Source: UBA1306 sp964396415 (lineage in GTDB: Bacteria; Spirochaetota; Spirochaetia; Treponematales; Rectinemataceae). From it: a DNA stretch of 7,147 nt. The stretch spans positions 1 through 7,147 of the forward strand of contig CAYNFM010000143.1 of assembly GCA_964396415.1 (NCBI GenBank), written 5' to 3'. The translations under genes were made by a program, and so were the position numbers. The first letter of the stretch is position 1. Each line of letters opens with the position of its first letter. Positions 1-5,789 of the stretch are shown here, one piece after another. The notes under the pieces were generated by a model that worked only from the letters and a program-made list of their open reading frames with translations, had not been told where the DNA came from and searched no databases.

Positions 1-128
1 GAAAGATCGAAGCGGAAAGCCTGCTCGACGATAACCAGCCTCTATACATGGTCATCCTATGCATGCTCGAGTCGGCCGTATCGCGCATCCCCGGAAACGG
101 CAGGATCATAAAAGTCCCGCACGCGTGA
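1..128 (+). CDS. 3' end of an unidentified convergent gene (partial)
   Basis: An open frame enters from the left edge (first full codon at 3) and runs 41 codons to a TGA at 126-128. The visible C terminus reads KIEAESLLDDNQ, then a hydrophobic stretch (LYMVILCMLESAV), then RIPGNGRIIKVPHA. The other two plus-strand frames also stay open for a while, but this one has mostly G or C at third codon positions, as in the genes nearby, and it ends just where a terminator-like hairpin sits. It faces the transporter operon tail to tail. I do not recognise the family from so short a tail and assign no function. It could be a chance open frame, because 41 codons is short. Confidence 0.45.
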   Translation, partial: KIEAESLLDDNQPLYMVILCMLESAVSRIPGNGRIIKVPHA

Positions 129-144
129 CAACCGGCGGGACTTT
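111..144. terminator. Probable bidirectional intrinsic terminator between convergent genes
   Basis: AAAGTCCCGC at 111-120 pairs perfectly with GCGGGACTTT at 135-144, a 10-bp stem around a 14-base loop. Read on the minus strand, the stem begins 16 bases after the yjfF stop codon and ends in CTTTTAT, a short U tract. On the plus strand it ends in CTTTAG. The stop codon of the plus-strand gene (126-128) lies inside the loop. The long loop and short T tract make it weaker than a textbook terminator, but its place between converging ends supports the call. Confidence 0.55.
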
Positions 145-160
145 AGTACGGGCCATGGAC

Positions 161-1180
161 TCAGGCCTGTGTCGGGATACCCGCCGGCCGCGCGGCCGCC
201 TTCTTCGCCCGGCCTCCCCGACTTGAATCGAACAGCCTCTGCAGAACACAGAAGACGAATACCAGAAAGCCAATCGCTATACGCGTCCACCAGGAATTCA
301 GCGTGCCCTGGAAAACGATAAGGACTTGGATCGTCCCGTAGATGAACACACCGAAGAGCGTGCCGAGCACGCTGCCGACACCTCCGGTCAGCAGGGTTCC
401 GCCGATCACGACGCATGCAATCGTATCCAGCTCCATGCCCTGGCCATTGAGGGCATAGCCCGAAAGCGTATAGAAGGTGAAGACGATTCCAGCCAACGCC
501 GCGCAAAAGCCGCTGAACGCGTAGAGAAGGATTTTCGTTCGAGCCACCGGAAGTCCCATGAGAATGGCCGATTGTTCGTTGCCGCCGATCGCGTAAACCG
601 TACGGCCGAACTTCGTGGAGCGGGAGATAAACATCCCGGCGAGCAACATGACTACGGCGATTATTACGCTCGGCGAGACGAAGCTATTGCCGATGAGTTT
701 GATTTGACCGTGAGCCATGCTCTGCCAGAAATTGTTCGTGATCCCTATGGTGAAGAGGCTGACTACATAGCACATTCCCCTCGCGAGATAGAGTCCCGCC
801 AATGTTACGATGAATGGAGGCAGGTCGAAAGTTTGGATAAGATAGCCCATGAAGAGGCCCAAGCTTACACCCATAAGAAGCACAACGGGTATGACCAGGG
901 CCGGATTCCAATGGGATTTCTCGACGAGGCTCGCCGATACCATCGTCGATAGGGCCAGCATCGAGCCGACTGAGAGGTCGATGCCGCCCGAAATTATCAC
1001 AAGGGTCATCCCCACCGCAATAATGATGAGGTAGGCGTTATCGATGAACAGGTTCAGGAAATTCTGAAGCGAAAAGAACCCGGTGAACGACACCGATCCT
1101 AGGCCGAACATGAGGATGAATAGGGCAAGCGTAACGAGGACCGGGAAATGCCTCGGATCGATGCTCAGTTTTGTCTTCAT
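161..1180 (-). CDS. yjfF: YjfF-type sugar ABC transporter permease
   Basis: This is an integral membrane permease of the CUT2 sugar ABC family, the second of two permeases that form the import channel. The 339-residue protein has many hydrophobic segments, the family signature GGIDLSVGS at residues 65-73, and a cytoplasmic ATPase-contact region near VYAIGGNEQSAILMG (195-209). Its C-terminal half (ELDTIACVVIGGTLLTGG, 250-267; GTLNSWWTRIAIG, 292-304) closely matches my memory of E. coli YjfF, which is of similar length. I chose the ATG at 1180 rather than an upstream in-frame start at 1258. It gives a normal hydrophobic N terminus, has AAGGAG eight bases upstream, and overlaps the ytfT stop by four bases (ATGA), which suggests translational coupling. 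The C-terminal tail is basic and alanine-rich. The likely substrate, galactofuranose or a related sugar, is inferred from family only. Confidence 0.93.
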   Translation of the reverse strand: MKTKLSIDPRHFPVLVTLALFILMFGLGSVSFTGFFSLQNFLNLFIDNAYLIIIAVGMTLVIISGGIDLSVGSMLALSTMVSASLVEKSHWNPALVIPVVLLMGVSLGLFMGYLIQTFDLPPFIVTLAGLYLARGMCYVVSLFTIGITNNFWQSMAHGQIKLIGNSFVSPSVIIAVVMLLAGMFISRSTKFGRTVYAIGGNEQSAILMGLPVARTKILLYAFSGFCAALAGIVFTFYTLSGYALNGQGMELDTIACVVIGGTLLTGGVGSVLGTLFGVFIYGTIQVLIVFQGTLNSWWTRIAIGFLVFVFCVLQRLFDSSRGGRAKKAAARPAGIPTQA

Positions 1181-2205
1181 GCCGCCAGCTCCTTCTTCCC
1201 GAACGCACCGGCTATCATGGAGCGGAATTTGCTCGATTGGAGTAGGCACATGCCCCAAACCACGATTGCCTTGACAACTCTCGATATCTCCGGCGGCACG
1301 CCGAAGGCGTAAATCGTAGTCGTCAGGGTCTGCACGATGAGCGCGCCGATTATGCTGCCCATGAGGTAATATTTGCCCCCATTGAGCGAAGTGCCGCCGA
1401 GCACGACGGCAAGGATGGCGTCCAGCTCGAATCCGAGACCCGCGTTATTGCCATCGGCACTCATGACCGTGGAGCAAACGACCAAGCCCGATATCCCCGC
1501 ACAGAAGCCGCTGAACGCGTAGACACCCAAGAGAATGTTTTTCGCGTTAATACCGGCGAAGCGGGCCGCCTTCGGATTTATACCGACCGCCTCGATGAAC
1601 ATGCCCAAGGCCGTTCGTCTAGTAACCAGATAGGTCAACAGCAAAAGTACGACGACTAAGTAAATCGAAAAGGGAAGGCCCAACCAATATCCCTGACCGA
1701 GCAGGGCGAAGGGCTTGGCGTAGAGCCAAACGATCATCGCGTTGGTCGTCACCATGGCTATCCCGCGCCCCGCGACGAAAAGGATCAAGGTCGCGATGAT
1801 TGGCTGCATGCCGATTCGCGAGACCAGCATGCCGTTCCACATCCCCGCCGCGATGGATACAAGGATCGCGGCTCCCATGGCGAGCCATATCGGGTTCTTG
1901 GGAACGCCCTGGAGGCTTCCGCCGATCAGCATGGCCACGACTCCGGCCGAGACAGCTACGATCGAGCCGACAGAGATGTCGATTCCGTGCGTCGCTATGA
2001 CGAGAGTGAGGCCAACCGCGAGGAGCATGATCGGCGCGCCATTCTTGAGAATATCGATCACGTTGCCGTAAAAATGCCCTTCTTTAATCTCGATTCGGAA
2101 AAAATGGGGAGTAAAAAAAAGGTTGAACAACAGGAGGAAGACCAGGGCGACGAGCGGCCAAAAAAATTTCTTGCCGGTAAAGGATCTCCACGAGCCCATT
2201 TTCAT
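1177..2205 (-). CDS. ytfT: YtfT-type sugar ABC transporter permease
   Basis: This is the first inner-membrane permease of the YtfQRT-YjfF-type importer and would pair with YjfF to form the channel. Its 342 residues are strongly hydrophobic. It carries TLVIATHGIDISVGS at 67-81 (the usual family form is GGIDLSVG), the ATPase-contact loop TALGMFIEAVGINPKAA at 198-214, and DGNNAGLGFELDAILAVV at 251-268. These match E. coli YtfT (about 341 residues) very well from memory. The ATG at 2205 overlaps the ytfR stop by four bases. A second in-frame ATG at 2199 (MGSWRSF) lies nine bases from the GGAGG at 2209-2213, against only three bases for the first ATG, so 2199 may be the start actually used. No truncation or frameshift is visible. 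Confidence 0.94.
   Translation of the reverse strand: MKMGSWRSFTGKKFFWPLVALVFLLLFNLFFTPHFFRIEIKEGHFYGNVIDILKNGAPIMLLAVGLTLVIATHGIDISVGSIVAVSAGVVAMLIGGSLQGVPKNPIWLAMGAAILVSIAAGMWNGMLVSRIGMQPIIATLILFVAGRGIAMVTTNAMIVWLYAKPFALLGQGYWLGLPFSIYLVVVLLLLTYLVTRRTALGMFIEAVGINPKAARFAGINAKNILLGVYAFSGFCAGISGLVVCSTVMSADGNNAGLGFELDAILAVVLGGTSLNGGKYYLMGSIIGALIVQTLTTTIYAFGVPPEISRVVKAIVVWGMCLLQSSKFRSMIAGAFGKKELAA
1189..1194 (-). promoter_or_regulatory. yjfF ribosome-binding site that decides its start
   Basis: AAGGAG on the minus strand, eight bases before the ATG at 1180, lies within the 3' end of ytfT. It supports 1180 as the start in place of the longer frame beginning at 1258, whose extra 26 residues would simply be an out-of-frame reading of the ytfT tail. 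Confidence 0.75.
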
Positions 2206-2213
2206 TTCCCTCC
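2197..2213 (-). promoter_or_regulatory. ytfT ribosome-binding site with two candidate start codons
   Basis: GGAGG (2209-2213) lies inside the last codons of ytfR. Two in-frame ATGs follow, at 2205 (three-base gap, part of an ATGA overlap) and at 2199 (nine-base gap). Spacing favours 2199, while the overlap pattern repeated at the ytfT/yjfF junction favours 2205. The proteins differ only by two N-terminal residues. Confidence 0.6.
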
Positions 2214-3728
2214 CGCGATGGTGCGCATGATGCGACTCTCCGTCATTTCATCGCCCCGGAGCTCGGCAATCTTCGCCTTATCCTTCAGTACAGCGACCTT
2301 GGTACTGCATCGGAGGACTTCCTCGAACTCCGAGGAGATGAAGATGACCCCCAAGCCTTCCTTGCTGAGGTTCAGGATCTGCTCCATGATTTCCAGCTTG
2401 GCGCCTACGTCTATTCCTCGCGTGGGCTCGTCCAGGATCAGGACGAAGGGATGAGTCGCGAGCCACCTCGCTAGCATGACTTTCTGCTGGTTGCCTCCGG
2501 AAAGCTGACGGGCTTCGTTGCTCGAACTCGGGGTCTTGATGCCCAGAGTCTTGATCAGCTCTTCGGCGATCTCGATCTGCTTCTTCGTCGAAAGGTGATT
2601 GAAGGTCCCGCTTTTGGCCTGAAGGGCCAGGATAATATTCTCGCGGATCGAAAGCTCGGCGAAGATGCCTTCGTTCTTCCTGTCCTCCGTGCAGTACCCG
2701 ATTCCCGACATCATCGCGCCCCGCGGCGAATTGATCGCGGTCTTCTTACCTTTAATAAAGATATCGCCCTGATCCGCATTGTCTATGCCGAAGATGAGCC
2801 TCGCCATCTCGGTTCGGCCCGAGCCCAAAAGACCGGCTAAGCCGAAAACGTCCCCCTCCTCGACGTCGAGGTCGAAGGGAGCTATTGACCCTTGTAAGCC
2901 TAACTGCCTTATCTTAAGCACGGAAGCTTTATCGGTAAGCGCCTCGGCGCCCGTTTTCTGCCTATCGCCCGTCTTGGATGTATAGCTGAATTCAGATAAC
3001 TCTTTCCCGAGCATCCTGGTGATGAGTTCCAGCTTGGGCAATTTGCCGGTTTCGTATTCTCCGACGAACAAGCCGTTCTTGAGTACGGTGATTCGGTCCG
3101 ATATCTGATAGGTTTGGTCCAGGAAATGGGTGATGAAGAGGATAGCCAGGCCTTCGTCCCTCAGTTTCCTGATGACCTTGAAGAGCTGCTCGACTTCGCC
3201 CTCGTCCAGGCTGGATGTCGGCTCGTCAAGTATTAGCACTTTGGCCGATGAGTCGAGGACCCGCGCGATAGCCACCATCTGCTGCACCGCGATAGAACAG
3301 GAGACCAAGGTCCTGGTCACGTCGATGCCGATGCTCAATCGCTCGAGGACTTCCTCGGCCTTGCGGTTCATGGTCTTCCAATCGATTCCTCCGAACTTCT
3401 TAGGCTCTTTCCCGATGAAGATATTCTCCGCGATCGAAAGGTTTAAGCAAAGATTGACTTCCTGATAGACGGTATTGATCCCAAGCTTCTGGGCGGAGAG
3501 AGGAGAATCAGGCTTGATCGGTTTGCCGTTGAGCAGCATCACTCCCGAATCCTCCCGGTAGACGCCGGTGAGGACCTTGACCAGGGTCGATTTGCCTGCG
3601 CCGTTCTGCCCCATGAGGGCGTGAACCTCGCCCTTGAAGAGCCGGAAATCTACATCGGAAAGGGCTTTCACTCCGGGGAAAGTCTTGTTGATTTTTTTCA
3701 TCTCTATAATCGGGGCCGTTTCGGTCAT
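2202..3728 (-). CDS. ytfR: YtfR-type double-domain sugar ABC transporter ATPase
   Basis: This is the cytoplasmic ATPase that drives import through YtfT/YjfF: 508 residues with two fused nucleotide-binding domains, as in E. coli YtfR (about 500). Domain 1 has a full Walker A (GQNGAGKST, 40-48), Q-loop Gln89, a divergent signature (CSIAVQQ, 144-150), Walker B (VLILDE, 164-169) and H-loop His201. Domain 2 has a degenerate P-loop lacking lysine (GLLGSGRTE, 299-307), a canonical signature (LSGGNQQ, 409-415) and Walker B (VLILDE, 429-434). This asymmetry is normal for CUT2 ATPases: one competent P-loop pairs with the canonical signature. I placed the start at 3728, where GGAGG lies seven bases upstream. 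An in-frame ATG at 3782 would add an unlikely peptide translated from the intergenic hairpin. The gene overlaps ytfT by four bases and follows ytfQ after 104 bases. Confidence 0.95.
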   Translation of the reverse strand: MTETAPIIEMKKINKTFPGVKALSDVDFRLFKGEVHALMGQNGAGKSTLVKVLTGVYREDSGVMLLNGKPIKPDSPLSAQKLGINTVYQEVNLCLNLSIAENIFIGKEPKKFGGIDWKTMNRKAEEVLERLSIGIDVTRTLVSCSIAVQQMVAIARVLDSSAKVLILDEPTSSLDEGEVEQLFKVIRKLRDEGLAILFITHFLDQTYQISDRITVLKNGLFVGEYETGKLPKLELITRMLGKELSEFSYTSKTGDRQKTGAEALTDKASVLKIRQLGLQGSIAPFDLDVEEGDVFGLAGLLGSGRTEMARLIFGIDNADQGDIFIKGKKTAINSPRGAMMSGIGYCTEDRKNEGIFAELSIRENIILALQAKSGTFNHLSTKKQIEIAEELIKTLGIKTPSSSNEARQLSGGNQQKVMLARWLATHPFVLILDEPTRGIDVGAKLEIMEQILNLSKEGLGVIFISSEFEEVLRCSTKVAVLKDKAKIAELRGDEMTESRIMRTIAGGK

Positions 3729-3770
3729 TCCCGTGCCTCCCTGTGATAATAATACACACGCGCGAGTACC

Positions 3771-3805
3771 GATCAAGGCCACTCCGACGAGGAGTGGCCT
3801 TGATC
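3771..3805 (-). repeat. Perfect 15-bp intergenic hairpin between ytfQ and ytfR
   Basis: GATCAAGGCCACTCC (3771-3785) is exactly complementary to GGAGTGGCCTTGATC (3791-3805), leaving a five-base loop. On the minus-strand transcript it sits 27 bases after the ytfQ stop and about 42 bases before the ytfR start. The base after the stem is G and no U tract follows, so it does not look like a Rho-independent terminator that would fully stop transcription. More likely it protects the 3' end of a processed ytfQ message or causes partial attenuation, so that binding protein exceeds ATPase and permease. That role is inferred by analogy with other binding-protein operons. Confidence 0.85.
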
Positions 3806-3832
3806 TTCATTTCGTGGCGTTAAGCGCTAAAG

Positions 3833-4807
3833 TCAGTATTGGCGAGTCGGCAGCGCGGCCGCGGCGTTGGACTGGTCGAAGACGCCCTCGATCGTCCAGA
3901 TCCTGGCGGGAAGCTTCTTGCCGTCGCGGAGGTCGGTCAGGGCTTGGATGGCCTGAGGCCCGAGGAGGGGATTGCACTCGACGGTGCAATTCGCCTCGCC
4001 GGCGACCATGGCCTCGAAGATACCCTTTACGCCGTCCATCGAGACGGTGATGATGTCCTTTCCGGGCTTCAACCCGGCTTCCTTGATGGCCTGGATCGCG
4101 CCGAGGGCCTCCTGGTCGTTATGCGCAAAGAGAACCTGGATTTTTGGATCGGCCTTCAGGAAGGCCTCCATGACTGCCTTGCCTCCCGAAGAAGTGAAAT
4201 CTCCGTCCTGGGAGTGGGCGATGTTCCAATTCGGGTGGCTTTTAGATATATCGCGGAAGCCCTGGGCCCTTTCGATGGCAGGCGCCGAGCCGGTAGTGCC
4301 CTGGATCTCGGCGATGTCGATCGGGGTCTTGCCGTCGTCGATGCCCTGCTTCTTGAGATAGTCGGCGAGCCATTGGCCGGCTTTCTGCCCTTCCTTCACG
4401 AAGTCGGAACCCATGATTGTCATGCGCAGATGCTGATCTTCCTTGGCGACGTCGCGGTCGATCATGACGACGGGAATATGCGCGTTCGCGGCTTCCTGAA
4501 GGACGGGACCATATCCGGTCTCGACGAGGGCCGTGAAGAGAATGGCGTTGACTTTCCTCGCGATGAAGGAGCGGATGGCCTTTATCTGGTTCTCCTGCTT
4601 CTGCTGGGCGTCGGAGTAGATAAGCGTGAAGCTAGGATCGTCGAGGAAGGCGTTCTGAACGGAGACGGTATCGGCCGTGCGCCACTCGCTCTCCGAGCCG
4701 AGCTGAGCGAATCCGACGACCCACTGCTTGGGAGCCGCGAACGCGGCCACCGAGAAAAGCATCATCGCCGCGACCAAAAGAACCAGGACTTTTTTCCAGT
4801 TCCTCAT
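3833..4807 (-). CDS. ytfQ: YtfQ-type periplasmic sugar-binding protein
   Basis: This is the periplasmic receptor that binds the sugar and delivers it to the YtfT-YjfF complex. It has 324 residues. The N terminus is a signal peptide: basic MRNWKK, a hydrophobic core, then AFA with cleavage likely after Ala24. The mature part is a type I periplasmic-binding fold with GFAQLGSESEWR (32-43), QQKQENQIKAIRSF (68-81), DRD (117-119), GDFTSSGGKAVMEAF (202-216), AHNDQEALGAIQAIKEAG (228-245) and MDG (257-259), all closely like E. coli YtfQ from memory. Cys274 and Cys278 (NCTVECNPLLGPQ) differ from the E. coli protein as I recall it. The ATG has AGGAG six bases upstream. It lies 104 bases before ytfR and is the closest partner of that ATPase. 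Galactofuranose is the family ligand; a related hexose or pentose is possible. Confidence 0.93.
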   Translation of the reverse strand: MRNWKKVLVLLVAAMMLFSVAAFAAPKQWVVGFAQLGSESEWRTADTVSVQNAFLDDPSFTLIYSDAQQKQENQIKAIRSFIARKVNAILFTALVETGYGPVLQEAANAHIPVVMIDRDVAKEDQHLRMTIMGSDFVKEGQKAGQWLADYLKKQGIDDGKTPIDIAEIQGTTGSAPAIERAQGFRDISKSHPNWNIAHSQDGDFTSSGGKAVMEAFLKADPKIQVLFAHNDQEALGAIQAIKEAGLKPGKDIITVSMDGVKGIFEAMVAGEANCTVECNPLLGPQAIQALTDLRDGKKLPARIWTIEGVFDQSNAAAALPTRQY

Positions 4808-4891
4808 AAAATACTCCTCTTTAATCAGGATCCCAATGATAAAGTGGCTATATCCCAGGCTCGGTCCCAGCCGATCCGGGGAACCTGCAAA

Positions 4892-4924
4892 CTACTTGTC
4901 TCGATACCCGCGGGTATCTCGCAT
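4892..4924 (-). CDS. Possible 10-codon leader ORF upstream of ytfQ
   Basis: ATG at 4924 opens a reading frame for MRDTRGYRDK ending at TAG (4892-4894). GGAGG lies ten bases upstream, with a second purine-rich SD-like block further up. The ORF covers the whole 16-bp palindrome at 4903-4918. No run of a single amino acid suggests a classic attenuator. It may be chance: the SD-like bases could be simple purine richness. Confidence 0.2.
   Translation of the reverse strand: MRDTRGYRDK
4903..4918. promoter_or_regulatory. 16-bp perfect palindrome, candidate operator
   Basis: GATACCCGCGGGTATC is a perfect inverted repeat (8 + 8, no spacer) about 95 bases upstream of the ytfQ start. Symmetry and position suit a dimeric repressor or activator site. 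The centre is GC, not the CG usual in LacI/GalR-family operators, so no particular regulator is implied. In RNA it could form only a strained stem, since there is no loop. Confidence 0.35.
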
Positions 4925-4961
4925 TCCTAATCTTCCTCCCTGAGCTCCTCCTTCTGTCCAG

Positions 4962-5606
4962 TCAGTTCTGGACGTTCAAATACCTGTACAGACTTTCGTT
5001 GTTCAGGACCTTTTCCACATCGAAATTCAAAGGCCCGATGACAGTCGTCACCTTGCCGGCGGCATTCATCAAATTGATCGTGTTATTGATCGCGATGATC
5101 CTTACCTTGCCGCTGACGTCCAATACCGCTCCGTACTTGATATCGCTCGAGTCTCCGTCCTTAGTCAAATACACTTGCCTCCCCAGATATTGCCGAACGA
5201 CCAGCTTATTCTTGTATTTCGGGTCGGGCGAGCCGGCGCCGCCCTTTGGGAAGCTTACCAACCTGGCCTTGCCCTTCAGGATCGCGGCTACCGATTTTAT
5301 GGTCTCGCCAGAATCAGGCCCATCCATCTCATAGACTGCGTTGGGATTGTCCGTCGGCGTCAGCTCGACCCAATCCCTATCCACGTTGATCCGTATCTCG
5401 GCATTGGCCGGTATCACGTCTCCGACCTTCATGACCACCCAGGCGTCCTTCCCGATGGTTCGAAAGCTCACGTAGCCATCGCTGGTCTCGGAGTACAATC
5501 CGACGCAGGTCAGCGAGCCGTCCTTCGATCCGGCCGAGTACAAGGCTGACACGGAAAATATAATGAATGCCAATAAAATCAATATCCCTCTAAAAAACTG
5601 CTTCAT
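4962..5606 (-). CDS. Secreted FecR-like protein of unknown function
   Basis: A 214-residue protein with a signal peptide: basic MKQFFR, hydrophobic core to about residue 20, then ALYSAGSKDG. No cysteine is at the cleavage site, so it is probably soluble or periplasmic rather than a lipoprotein. The mature part looks rich in beta strands. The segment WVVMKVGDVIPANAEIRI (56-73) followed by WVELT resembles the start of a FecR-type domain. A second related unit begins near KYGAVLDVSGKVRI (157-170); both end in a Gly-Pro (DGP 95-97, GP 191-192), suggesting an internal duplication. The ATG at 5606 has AGGAG seven bases upstream. It lies between two sugar-binding protein genes on the same strand, 183 bases after the first and 154 before the second. 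It may help sense or scaffold at the envelope, but no function can be assigned. FecR relationship is my judgement from pattern only. Confidence 0.7.
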   Translation of the reverse strand: MKQFFRGILILLAFIIFSVSALYSAGSKDGSLTCVGLYSETSDGYVSFRTIGKDAWVVMKVGDVIPANAEIRINVDRDWVELTPTDNPNAVYEMDGPDSGETIKSVAAILKGKARLVSFPKGGAGSPDPKYKNKLVVRQYLGRQVYLTKDGDSSDIKYGAVLDVSGKVRIIAINNTINLMNAAGKVTTVIGPLNFDVEKVLNNESLYRYLNVQN

Positions 5607-5661
5607 ATCCTTACTCCTAGCCTAATGGCGATGGTTACGGTCGCGATCCTTCATAAGTTCG

Positions 5662-5690
5662 CGTATACATTAAGGACCACTTTTCGTTAA
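5662..5690 (-). promoter_or_regulatory. Weak sigma70-like promoter candidate for the FecR-like gene
   Basis: On the minus strand TTAACG (plus 5685-5690) and TATACG (plus 5662-5667) are separated by exactly 17 bases, each matching four of six consensus positions. The -10 element lies about 55 bases before the ATG at 5606. The surrounding 183-base gap is clearly more AT-rich than the flanking genes, including TTTTTT and TTTTTAAA runs at about 5711-5730. I see no strong terminator for the gene upstream in this gap. The match is weak and unproven. Confidence 0.3.
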
Positions 5691-5789
5691 TGCGATTTAG
5701 ACCAAACGGCTTTTTTGTGCACTTTTTAAACTAATGGAGCTGTAAAGCCATCGATTAAGGAGGTGCCCTGGCCATCGAGCATCGAGGAT

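Larger units (their letters stand above)
4808..4961 (-). other. Intergenic region upstream of ytfQ, possible promoter and leader
   Basis: These 154 bases separate the FecR-like gene from ytfQ. On the minus strand the region opens with a purine-rich stretch holding two GGAGG elements. A 10-codon ORF follows, then a GC-rich middle part that can form only short, mutually exclusive stems. Near the end is TATCAT (plus-strand 4836-4841), a five-of-six match to a sigma70 -10 box with no convincing -35 partner. The region is large enough for a separate promoter, so ytfQ may be expressed independently of the upstream genes. That remains unproven from sequence. Confidence 0.3.

Noticed and set aside
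326..952. Plus-strand open frame of 208 codons opposite yjfF.
   Set aside because: It is highly charged, low in hydrophobic structure and antisense to a clear permease. This is a typical mirror of a hydrophobic coding strand.
3247..3300. Degenerate ABC signature in the first ATPase domain (CSIAVQQ) and missing lysine in the second P-loop.
   Set aside because: Both are usual for YtfR/RbsA-type double ATPases, where the active site combines the first P-loop with the second signature. It is not a sign of decay.
3729..3782. Longer start for the ATPase at 3782.
   Set aside because: The extra 18 residues would come from the intergenic hairpin region, have no family match, and lack the clear GGAGG seen before 3728.
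3839..4930. Long plus-strand open frame (363 codons) opposite ytfQ.
   Set aside because: It is antisense to a gene with strong family motifs, shows no recognisable domain, and is expected from the GC-rich third positions of the real gene.
4956..4973. 6-bp inverted repeat around the stop codon of the FecR-like gene (GTCCAG / CTGGAC).
   Set aside because: The stem is short, has no T tract in the minus direction and is followed by purine-rich sequence, so I do not call it a terminator.
5711..5730. T-rich stretch with GTGCAC in the gap downstream of the fusion gene, considered as a terminator.
   Set aside because: No stable GC stem precedes the T runs in the minus-strand direction. The only pairing is a loose GGCTTT/AAAGCC with a long loop.
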